Shown piece after piece: positions 1 to 4,544 of a stretch of 6,100 nt of DNA; position 1 is the stretch's first letter; every line of letters starts with the position of its first letter. This stretch comes from an uncultured Peptococcaceae bacterium (GTDB lineage: Bacteria; Bacillota; Peptococcia; Peptococcales; Peptococcaceae). The position numbers were made by a program, and so were the translations under genes. Where the stretch lies: the NCBI GenBank assembly GCA_958451915.1, contig CAUDRX010000142.1, forward strand, positions 1-6,100, read 5' to 3'. The notes under the pieces are model-generated. The model saw only the letters and a program-made list of their open reading frames with translations. It did not search any database and had not been told where the DNA came from.

Positions 1-73
1 TCAAGCTTTGGATCATTTCTCTTGGCTGTTTAATTTTCAAAGAACAACCGCCCGGGCGCCTTGCCCTGACAGC
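1..73 (-). other. 5' leader of an rRNA operon (16S gene beyond the window edge)
   Basis: The minus-strand transcript starting near position 73 runs off the left edge without an open reading frame. It contains a Firmicutes-type boxA (32-46), preceded by a perfect 10-base palindrome CGCCCGGGCG (49-58). A possible small GGGC/GCCC hairpin (54-66) sits where boxB-like hairpins are found in rRNA leaders. A strong promoter with an A/T-rich upstream element drives it. This combination is known from rRNA operon leaders and from 16S-23S spacers. The promoter directly upstream argues for the leader. The 16S sequence itself is not in the window, so the assignment is inferred. Confidence 0.75.
32..46 (-). 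promoter_or_regulatory. boxA antitermination site of an rRNA leader
   Basis: The minus strand reads TGTTCTTTGAAAATT, followed by AAACAG. This matches the boxA-like motif TGTTCTTTGAAAACT found in Firmicutes rRNA leaders and 16S-23S spacers. NusB and S10 bind boxA in the nascent RNA and prevent Rho-dependent and premature termination of the untranslated rRNA transcript. The motif match is seen directly; the protein binding is family knowledge. Confidence 0.8.
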
Positions 74-79
74 TCATTT

Positions 80-108
80 ATAATACCATCTGCTTTTGAA
101 ACCGTCAA
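80..108 (-). promoter_or_regulatory. Strong sigma-70/A promoter for the rRNA operon, extended -10
   Basis: The -35 box TTGACG (103-108) and the -10 box TATTAT (80-85) are separated by exactly 17 bases. TGG precedes the -10, giving an extended -10. The predicted start is near position 73. Upstream (about 109-150) is an A/T-rich stretch with runs of A and T, placed where an UP element contacts the RNA polymerase alpha subunit. The promoter lies between the terminator of the preceding gene (161-185) and the boxA leader, so it serves the transcript leaving the window on the left. Confidence 0.85.
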
Positions 109-156
109 GGGCTTTTTTAAAAAAAATCGAGTTTCTTGTAAAATTTTTCCGGGCAT

Positions 157-185
157 GTAAAACGGCGCCCTGGTCGGGCGCCGTT
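157..185 (-). terminator. Rho-independent terminator after the coiled-coil protein gene
   Basis: A perfect 10-bp stem (161-170 with 176-185; AACGGCGCCC and its complement) encloses a 5-base loop. On the minus strand it is followed by a short T stretch (TTTTAC, including two T of the stem). It begins 10 bases after the TGA stop of the upstream gene. The U-tract is short but the stem is very GC-rich. It insulates the rRNA promoter from the gene upstream. Confidence 0.8.
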
Positions 186-195
186 ATCTGCTTTC

Positions 196-1725
196 TCAGC
201 GCTTGCTGCGCTTTTTGTATTTCTTCATATGCTCGAGGATCTCGTTGATCTCCTGCTTGTCCTGATGGATCGCGAGCAGTTCTTTCCGATAGATATCGGC
301 GGCTTTGCCGAGAATGGATTCACTCTGCTCCAGGGATGCCATGACGGTGTTCTCTGCGCGTTCCCAATAGCCCTGGTAGTCGCTCTCTGCTTTTTCAAGA
401 TACTTGCTGAGGATCTCGACGCTGCGCTGGCGGCTGGCGGTGAGCTCGGAGCGGGCTTCGTTGAGCTTCTTGGTGCTCTCTTCCCTGGTGGTGGACATGC
501 GCACGGCGATCTGTTCATCGGCGGCGTCAAACTTTTCTTTGATCTCGGCCTCAGTCTCGGCGAGGAGCTGACGGGCGAGGGTCTTGGCGTCACCAAGGAT
601 GGTGTCTGCCTGCCGGGTGGCGTTGCGGATGATGGCCTGAGCACGATCACGCGCACGTTCAAGCGGCCGGTAATCGTCTTCGGTATGCTCGCTGACGAGC
701 TCGTCGATGAGCTGGTCTTCGGCGAAGCGCTCTTCGGAAGCAGCTTCGATATAGGAAGGGTTCACCTCGCAGATAGCGGTGAGGGAACGGATCAGCCGCA
801 GGGTGCGTTCTCTTGGCACAAGGACCTCTGTCTTGTGCATGAACGGGGAGCGGCCTTCTTCCAGGAGCTGCTGCAGCTGGTAGAGGTCTTCGCAGATGGA
901 GTGGGCCTTCTGTGAAGCGCGGGCTTCGGCGAGCTCTTCTTCATAATAGCTGTCCTCTTCGTCTGCCTGTTCATGGGCTTCCTGACGCATGATGGCCTCT
1001 TCCTCCGGCTGAGGTGCTTCGGCTTGCGGCTCTTCTGCCATCTCTTCGGACGCTTCTGGTACAGCATCCTCATCTGGCAGAACATCTTCTGCGGGCGCGT
1101 CTTTTTTGAAGCGTGGCTTTTTGATGCGGCGTGCGAGGTCCTTGAAGCTGAGGTTTTCTCTTTCCTGGGCTTCTTCATCGATGTCTTCGTCGTCCCATGG
1201 CCCGGAGGCTCTCTCGGGATCTGCTGTATCTTCCAGCAGTTCTTCGGCCGGTGCCTCATCGAAAGCTTCCGCTTCCTGTGCGTGTTTGACAGACGGCTCA
1301 TTTTCAAGAGCGGCGATGTCGTCAATGAACTGCGCCCGGGCTTTTTCGGCCTGCTGACGGATGGCCCGACTCTGAAGCCCTTCTTTTTGCGCAGGCGCTT
1401 CTTCGTCTTCTTCTGCCGGAACGCTGTCATCCTCCGGCACGGTCTCATCCTCTGCGGCATCGTACCCACCGTCTTCCGGCGCAGCTTCCTCTTCCTCATT
1501 CAGCTGCATGTATTCGCCAATGGTCGCATTGGGATCGATGCCATCCAAAAATGGTGCGCCTTCCTCCACATTGATCTCAACATCCTCGTCCGCGCGGGCG
1601 GATGGCGCTGCCGTTCCTGCCGGCCCGGACGCAGACGCGCTGCCGGACGGATCGCGCAGCACATTGCTCACATTATATCGATCGTTCTCTGCTTGCGAGA
1701 ACAAGGTTCTTTTTTCTTCAGGCAT
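196..1725 (-). CDS. Acidic, coiled-coil protein with V-ATPase subunit H/DivIVA-like C-terminal region, 509 aa
   Basis: I do not recognise an established name for this gene. The ATG at 1723-1725 has a perfect AGGAGG (1734-1739) 8 bases upstream. Residues 46-275 are dominated by Glu, Asp, Ala and Pro and look disordered, interrupted by a basic patch (about 197-208, RRIKKPRFKK). Residues 278-325 form a short conserved-looking block: LYQLQQLLEEGRSPF, then VLVPRERTLRLI. Residues 355-500 are an almost unbroken Ala/Glu/Lys/Arg-rich helix, and the C-terminus is basic (KKYKKRSKR). The 'LxxLLEEGxxxPF...VLVxRExxLxLI' block followed by a long helix resembles the short coiled-coil ('ATPase' or V-type ATPase subunit H-like) proteins of Clostridia. 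Here a long acidic extension is added at the N-terminus. No signal peptide or membrane segment is visible. A cytoplasmic scaffold or division/envelope-associated role is a guess. The gene has its own promoter and terminator and appears monocistronic. Confidence 0.85.
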   Translation of the reverse strand: MPEEKRTLFSQAENDRYNVSNVLRDPSGSASASGPAGTAAPSARADEDVEINVEEGAPFLDGIDPNATIGEYMQLNEEEEAAPEDGGYDAAEDETVPEDDSVPAEEDEEAPAQKEGLQSRAIRQQAEKARAQFIDDIAALENEPSVKHAQEAEAFDEAPAEELLEDTADPERASGPWDDEDIDEEAQERENLSFKDLARRIKKPRFKKDAPAEDVLPDEDAVPEASEEMAEEPQAEAPQPEEEAIMRQEAHEQADEEDSYYEEELAEARASQKAHSICEDLYQLQQLLEEGRSPFMHKTEVLVPRERTLRLIRSLTAICEVNPSYIEAASEERFAEDQLIDELVSEHTEDDYRPLERARDRAQAIIRNATRQADTILGDAKTLARQLLAETEAEIKEKFDAADEQIAVRMSTTREESTKKLNEARSELTASRQRSVEILSKYLEKAESDYQGYWERAENTVMASLEQSESILGKAADIYRKELLAIHQDKQEINEILEHMKKYKKRSKR

Positions 1726-1757
1726 TTTTCACGCCTCCTGATCAGTCTATTATATCT

Positions 1758-1786
1758 ATTATATCCTGTGCATCGTTTTTTGTCCA
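1758..1786 (-). promoter_or_regulatory. Promoter of the coiled-coil protein gene, with tandem -10 repeat
   Basis: The -35 TGGACA (1781-1786, one mismatch to consensus) and a perfect -10 TATAAT (1758-1763) are 17 bases apart. A second perfect TATAAT (1749-1754) lies 9 bases downstream as part of a tandem direct repeat of ATATAATAG. It has no matching -35 at normal spacing. The promoter sits 20-50 bases upstream of the ribosome-binding site and 29 bases after the lipoprotein terminator. Confidence 0.8.
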
Positions 1787-1810
1787 TCTGTGGAAGTGCG
1801 CCATACAATA

Positions 1811-1842
1811 ATAAAACCCCCGCTGTCTGTACAGCGAGGGTT
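1811..1842 (-). terminator. Rho-independent terminator after the lipoprotein gene
   Basis: A 12-bp stem (1815-1826 with 1831-1842, one G-T wobble) with a 4-base loop is followed on the minus strand by TTTTATTATT. It lies 18 bases after the lipoprotein stop codon. The opposite strand has no T-run after the stem, so it works only for minus-strand transcription. Confidence 0.88.
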
Positions 1843-1860
1843 CGTCAACAAAAAAGGGGC

Positions 1861-2436
1861 TCAGTCTGAATTATCGCCCGGCGACTGCTGAGCGGTGAAG
1901 ACTTCGCGCATGCTGAAAGATTCATAAGGCTCGGTGTCACCCTGAGCAACCAGCTCGATCGTCACATCGATGGCTTCTTCATCTTTGCCGGCATAAAGCT
2001 GATAAGCAGTACCTGTGGAATAGAGCAGCCCGAGCTGCGGCTCCTCCATATCCATCTGGAACTGATCCGGTGCAACTGTCACGGTGAAGACACTCATCTC
2101 ATCATTATAAGTGACCTCCAGAAGCCCTGGCACTTCGCCATTATCGAGCACGGCAGCCAGGTCCTCTTCAAACTGGGTCTTGATCCCGAGCAGGATCTTC
2201 TGCTGGGTCTCCGCCGTCATGGTAAAAGTGACATCCGCCGCATCGATGGCAACATCCATGCCTTCTTGGGCGGCACGGTCACGGATCTCTTCCTCACTCT
2301 CATCGGCGAACATGTCCCGCGGCACGGTGATGGTCACATTTTTTTCTTCCGGCGTCTGGGTTTCCTGACTGCCGCAGCCGGCAAGCACGCCAATGCTCAA
2401 AAGCACAGTGAGTACTATGATGCCCAATCTCTTCAT
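1861..2436 (-). CDS. Small secreted lipoprotein of unknown function, 191 aa
   Basis: The N-terminus is a classic lipoprotein signal: MKRLG, a hydrophobic stretch to residue 18, then the lipobox L-A-G-C with Cys21 as the lipidation site. The mature protein would therefore be anchored on the outer face of the cytoplasmic membrane. The start at 2436 is preferred over an in-frame upstream start at 2484. GGAGG (2443-2447) sits 6 bases before it, the signal peptide begins exactly there, and the longer start would fall inside the rpsT terminator. The mature part (about 170 residues) is acidic. It begins with a short linker and then VTITVPRDMFADESEEEIRD, which resembles beta-strand openings of uncharacterised Firmicutes lipoproteins. 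I recognise no catalytic motif. No promoter fits between rpsT and this gene, so it is probably expressed by read-through. It ends at a strong terminator. Confidence 0.85.
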   Translation of the reverse strand: MKRLGIIVLTVLLSIGVLAGCGSQETQTPEEKNVTITVPRDMFADESEEEIRDRAAQEGMDVAIDAADVTFTMTAETQQKILLGIKTQFEEDLAAVLDNGEVPGLLEVTYNDEMSVFTVTVAPDQFQMDMEEPQLGLLYSTGTAYQLYAGKDEEAIDVTIELVAQGDTEPYESFSMREVFTAQQSPGDNSD

Positions 2437-2472
2437 CGGTATCCTCCGTCCGATCTTCTGCATCCTGATAAT

Positions 2473-2497
2473 AAAAAAAGCCACCCTGCGGCAGCTT
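2473..2497 (-). terminator. Terminator (possibly leaky) after rpsT
   Basis: An 8-bp stem (2478-2485 with 2490-2497) containing two G-T wobbles, with a 4-base loop, is followed on the minus strand by a run of seven T (2473-2479, overlapping the stem base). It starts 13 bases after the rpsT stop codon. The weak stem centre and the lack of a promoter for the downstream lipoprotein gene suggest partial read-through. Confidence 0.75.
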
Positions 2498-2510
2498 CTT
2501 CTATTTCAAC

Positions 2511-2774
2511 TTACGCCATCTTGTTGTAAGCCTTCATGATTCTGGATTTCTTGTTCGCAACATTGTTCTTGTGAAGCAGACCCTTGGAACCAGCCTGATC
2601 GAGCTTTTTCACAGCAAGTGCCATTGCTTCAGCAGCTTTTGCTTTATCGCCAGCTTCAACTGCCTTATCGAAGCCTTTGACAGCAGTACGAACAGCACTC
2701 ATGGCGCTGGCGTTGCGAAGGCGGCGTACCTGAGCAGTTTTAGCGCGTTTCTTTGCGGATTTGATGTTTGCCAA
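2511..2774 (-). CDS. rpsT: 30S ribosomal protein S20, TTG start, 87 aa
   Basis: The product starts (M)ANIKSAKKRAKTAQVRRLRN, the hallmark N-terminus of S20. It continues with Ala/Lys-rich helices and the conserved C-terminal part GLLHKNNVANKKSRIMKAYN. S20 is a three-helix-bundle protein that binds 16S rRNA early in 30S assembly. The start is TTG at 2774. It gives the usual 87-residue length, and AGGAGG (2783-2788) lies 8 bases upstream. A GTG at 2781-2783 would add three residues but overlaps the ribosome-binding site and is rejected. A non-AUG start is also known for E. coli rpsT (UUG), where it is linked to autogenous control. The gene has its own promoter at 2822-2850 and is followed by a terminator. 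Confidence 0.97.
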   Translation of the reverse strand: MANIKSAKKRAKTAQVRRLRNASAMSAVRTAVKGFDKAVEAGDKAKAAEAMALAVKKLDQAGSKGLLHKNNVANKKSRIMKAYNKMA

Positions 2775-2782
2775 TGCGAGCA

Positions 2783-2788
2783 CCTCCT
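2783..2788 (-). promoter_or_regulatory. Ribosome-binding site that fixes the rpsT TTG start
   Basis: AGGAGG within AAAAGGAGGTG on the minus strand is fully complementary to the 16S 3' end. It sits 8 bases upstream of TTG at 2774, but overlaps the alternative GTG at 2781-2783. This excludes the longer start. Confidence 0.9.
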
Positions 2789-2821
2789 TTTACCCTCTAG
2801 CGAGCGAATTTAACACGAAAT

Positions 2822-2850
2822 ATCATAGCATATCAACAACCGTTTCGCAA
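2822..2850 (-). promoter_or_regulatory. Promoter of rpsT, extended -10
   Basis: The -35 TTGCGA (2845-2850, 4 of 6 consensus bases) and -10 TATGAT (2822-2827, 5 of 6) are 17 bases apart. TGC precedes the -10 (extended -10), compensating for the weaker -35. The predicted start near 2815 leaves an untranslated leader of about 40 bases. It lies downstream of the rubredoxin terminator, so rpsT is an independent unit. Confidence 0.75.
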
Positions 2851-2909
2851 GGATTTTATCATGCTTTTCACCGGATTTTACGAAGTTTTTTCACACCTGC
2901 CGATCGCAC

Positions 2910-2942
2910 AAAAAAGCGCGTCCCTGAAAACAGGAACGCGCT
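2910..2942 (-). terminator. Rho-independent terminator of the tRNA-trxB-rubredoxin operon
   Basis: A 12-bp stem (2915-2926 with 2931-2942; AGCGCG at its base; one G-T wobble) with a 4-base T loop is followed on the minus strand by six T. It begins 6 bases after the rubredoxin stop codon. Confidence 0.92.
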
Positions 2943-2948
2943 GGCAGA

Positions 2949-3137
2949 TCAGTCATCCAATGGCTTGAAAGCAGCCTTGGTCGCGCCGCAGAGCGGGCAG
3001 CGCCAGGTATCCGGCAGATCTTCGAAGGAAGTGCCGGCAGGGATCTTGCCTTTTCTGTCACCTTTAGTCGGCATGTACATGTAACCGCAGGTTGGCATCT
3101 GACACTGATAGATGCGCATATCTTTTTCTTCACTCAT
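2949..3137 (-). CDS. Rubredoxin with CX4C N-terminal iron-binding motif, 62 aa
   Basis: This is a one-iron Fe(Cys)4 electron carrier of the cytoplasm. The four ligands are visible: Cys12 and Cys17 (CQMPTCGY) and Cys47 and Cys50 (WRCPLCGA). Between them is the rubredoxin signature IPAGTSFEDLPDTW, and the protein ends after KAAFKPL as in the family. Usual rubredoxins have CX2C in the first loop. Here the spacing is CX4C, a variant described for Desulfovibrio Rd-2. The start ATG at 3137 is chosen because AGGAG (3146-3150) lies 8 bases upstream and it gives a normal length. A longer frame to 3281 overlaps trxB and is non-homologous. Rubredoxins in anaerobes pass electrons to rubrerythrins, superoxide reductase or oxygen reductases. 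Its place downstream of trxB suggests a redox or oxygen-stress role, which is inference. Confidence 0.93.
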   Translation of the reverse strand: MSEEKDMRIYQCQMPTCGYMYMPTKGDRKGKIPAGTSFEDLPDTWRCPLCGATKAAFKPLDD

Positions 3138-3157
3138 GGTCTTTTCTCCTCTCATTC

Positions 3158-3265
3158 TCAATAGCTGAATACCGATACAACATATGGCAGCATCAGGCCG
3201 ACACAAAGCAGGATCACAAGGATCACCATGCCAATGCGCACGAGCGTGTTCTGACGCCGTCTCAT
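3158..3265 (-). CDS. 35-aa single-span membrane peptide, overlapping the trxB stop
   Basis: I found this small gene by reading the gap between trxB and rubredoxin. Its ATG (3263-3265) overlaps the trxB stop TGA as ATGA, a typical translational-coupling arrangement, with GAAGGGG a few bases upstream as a weak ribosome-binding site. The product is MRRRQNTLVR, then a hydrophobic helix IGMVILVILLCVGLMLPYVV (11-30), then SVFSY and TGA. Three Arg at the N-terminus predict the N-terminus inside and the C-terminus outside the membrane. It ends 20 bases before the rubredoxin ATG, so the three genes are tightly packed. I do not recognise the family. It may tether redox partners or be a small regulatory membrane peptide; both are guesses. 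The coherent hydrophobic profile and the overlap support coding. Confidence 0.7.
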   Translation of the reverse strand: MRRRQNTLVRIGMVILVILLCVGLMLPYVVSVFSY

Positions 3266-4194
3266 GCCTGTGCCCCTTCACGGAAATAACGTTCGATGTC
3301 GCTCATGACGATGCCGCCGTCGCCGACAGCCGTTGCGACCTGACGCACATTCTTTTTGCGCACGTCACCAATGGCATAAACGCCCGGCAGATTGGTCGCC
3401 ATGTTCTCATCGGTCAGGACATAGCCGCGTTCGTCCACGGCCAGACCTTCCGGATAGACATCCTGGTTCGGATCATAGCCAACAAAGATAAAGCAGCCGT
3501 CGAAGGTCCATTCCTTCGTTTCACCTGTCTTAACATTCTTTGTCACGACGGTGCGCAGCTGGTCATCGCCCTTGAGCGCAGTGACAACGGTGTCCCAGAC
3601 GAAAGTGATCTTGTCGTTGGCAAAAGCCGCTTCCTGGCTGCGCTTGTTGGCACGCAGTTCATCACGGCGGTGGAACACGGTAACGCTGCTGCACATATTG
3701 GCCAGGTAGATGGCATCTTCGACCGCCACATCCCCGCCGCCGACGACGGCGACATCCTTGCCGCGGAAGAAAAACCCATCGCAGGTGCCGCAGTAGCTGA
3801 CACCATGGCCGCGGAACTGATCCTCACCCGGCACGCCCAAAGTGCGGGGATGGGCACCCGTTGCCAGGATGATGGCACGGGCTTCATATGTCTTTTCTTC
3901 TGTGCCGGTGTTGGTGATGACCTTTTTCACATCACCATCCGCTTCCACGCGGATGACCTGTTCAAAAACAAAGTCCGCTTCGAATGCCTGAGCATGTTCG
4001 TAGAACTTCATCCCCAGCTCCGCGCCAGCGATACCCTGAGGATAGCCCGGGAAATTCTCGATCTTGTCCGTCGTTGCCGCCTGACCGCCAGGCATGCCCA
4101 TCTCAAACACCGTCACGCTGTATCCGGCGCGGCGCGCATAGACGCTTGCCGTGAGCCCCGCCGGGCCAGCACCAATGATCGCTACATCTATCAT
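3262..4194 (-). CDS. trxB: Thioredoxin reductase (NADPH), 310 aa
   Basis: This is a low-molecular-weight flavoprotein that transfers electrons from NADPH through FAD and a redox disulfide to thioredoxin. Motifs visible in order: FAD-binding GAGPAG (8-13), MPGGQ (34-38), ATGAHP (111-116), redox-active C135-G-T-C138-D (CGTCD), NADPH-binding GGGDVAVEDA (152-161) and HRRDELRA (175-182), and C-terminal FAD motif AIGDVR..NVRQ (274-285). The intact HRRxxxR pattern supports NADPH rather than the ferredoxin-dependent type. The start at 4194 is preferred over ATG at 4215. AGGAGG (4204-4209) lies 9 bases upstream, MIDVAIIGAGPAG is the family N-terminus, and the longer start would contain the ribosome-binding site. 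The gene lies 24 bases after tRNA-Arg and shares its promoter. Its stop overlaps the next gene. The name could instead cover a related FAD pyridine-nucleotide oxidoreductase acting on rubredoxin. Confidence 0.95.
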   Translation of the reverse strand: MIDVAIIGAGPAGLTASVYARRAGYSVTVFEMGMPGGQAATTDKIENFPGYPQGIAGAELGMKFYEHAQAFEADFVFEQVIRVEADGDVKKVITNTGTEEKTYEARAIILATGAHPRTLGVPGEDQFRGHGVSYCGTCDGFFFRGKDVAVVGGGDVAVEDAIYLANMCSSVTVFHRRDELRANKRSQEAAFANDKITFVWDTVVTALKGDDQLRTVVTKNVKTGETKEWTFDGCFIFVGYDPNQDVYPEGLAVDERGYVLTDENMATNLPGVYAIGDVRKKNVRQVATAVGDGGIVMSDIERYFREGAQA

Positions 4195-4203
4195 GATCAA
4201 TTT

Positions 4204-4209
4204 CCTCCT
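4204..4209 (-). promoter_or_regulatory. Ribosome-binding site that fixes the trxB start
   Basis: AGGAGG lies between the tRNA 3' end (4219) and the trxB ATG (4194), with 9 bases to the ATG. It falls inside the longer in-frame reading from 4215, which rules that start out. Confidence 0.9.
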
Positions 4210-4218
4210 ATTCATAAA

Positions 4219-4291
4219 CGCCAGTGACAGGAATCGAACCTGCGGCCAATGGTTTAGGAAACCACTGCTCTATCCCCTGAGCTACACCGGC
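4219..4291 (-). tRNA. tRNA-Arg, anticodon CCU
   Basis: The 73-base minus-strand sequence folds as a complete cloverleaf. The acceptor stem is GCCGGTG/CACTGGC (one G-T) with discriminator G. The D arm is GCTC/GAGC and the anticodon arm GTGGT/ACCAT with loop TTCCTAA (anticodon CCT at positions 34-36, T33, A37). The variable loop has 5 bases. The T arm is GCAGG/CCTGT with loop TTCGATT. It reads the AGG arginine codon. CCA is not encoded, so it must be added after processing. It is the first gene of the transcript that continues into trxB, with only 24 bases to the trxB ATG, so 3' processing of the tRNA also creates the trxB mRNA 5' end. Confidence 0.97.
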
Positions 4292-4325
4292 ACAATCTCT
4301 TTTCCCTGAGATCAAGGGCAGTTTA

Positions 4326-4354
4326 AGTATACCACGCCCCTGCGCGTTCGTCAA
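4326..4354 (-). promoter_or_regulatory. Strong promoter of the tRNA-Arg/trxB/peptide/rubredoxin operon
   Basis: The -35 TTGACG (4349-4354) and -10 TATACT (4326-4331) are separated by 17 bases, and TGG precedes the -10 (extended -10). The predicted start near 4319 gives a leader of about 28 bases before the tRNA. The -35 sequence, spacing and TGG are identical to those of the rRNA promoter at 80-108, which suits a stable-RNA promoter. Confidence 0.88.
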
Positions 4355-4475
4355 AAACAATCTGCCTTCACAGGGCATGTTTTCCCCGGAGATCGGGTGG
4401 TCCACTCGCCGCAGCCGACGCCTCATCTTCCCCACCTCCTTTCCCCTTCATTAATAGCACGAAACACCGCGCCAT

Positions 4476-4510
4476 AAAAAAACGCAGCGCCCGTCCTGAG
4501 ACGGGCGCTG
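4476..4510 (-). terminator. Rho-independent terminator after the glutamate symporter gene
   Basis: A perfect 11-bp GC-rich stem (4485-4495 with 4500-4510) with a 4-base loop is followed on the minus strand by CG and a run of seven T (4476-4482). It lies 34 bases after the gltS stop codon and separates gltS from the tRNA operon. Confidence 0.92.
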
Positions 4511-4544
4511 TGCAAAAGGAAAGAAAACACACGGAGTGGAGGTA

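Larger units (their letters stand above)
4208..4426 (-). other. Doubtful arginine-rich ORF (72 codons) running through the promoter and tRNA-Arg
   Basis: An ATG at 4426 has a perfect AGGAGG (4435-4440) 8 bases upstream within AAAGGAGGTGG. The peptide starts MRRRLRRVDH and its first Arg codon is AGG, the codon read by the adjacent tRNA-Arg(CCU). The frame then passes through the tRNA promoter (4326-4354) and the whole tRNA to a TAG at 4208-4210. The later part is an obvious translation of non-coding sequence. I see no convincing promoter upstream. It could be a degraded gene start, a chance ORF, or a leader peptide on a longer transcript. It is not called as a gene. Confidence 0.2.

Noticed and set aside
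973..1869. Plus-strand open frame opposite the acidic protein gene
   Set aside because: The Phe/Leu-rich translation is the reverse complement of Glu/Lys-rich codons. It crosses the promoter and terminator of the minus-strand genes.
2437..2484. Upstream start of the lipoprotein at 2484
   Set aside because: It lies inside the rpsT terminator, lacks a ribosome-binding site, and would bury the lipoprotein signal 16 residues in.
3138..3281. N-terminal extension of the rubredoxin gene up to 3281
   Set aside because: It overlaps trxB and the small membrane peptide in another frame. The added residues resemble no rubredoxin, and the ribosome-binding site supports the start at 3137.
3184..4227. Long plus-strand open frame (347 codons) opposite trxB
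   Set aside because: It is a shadow of trxB codon bias, with no ribosome-binding site and no recognisable motifs.
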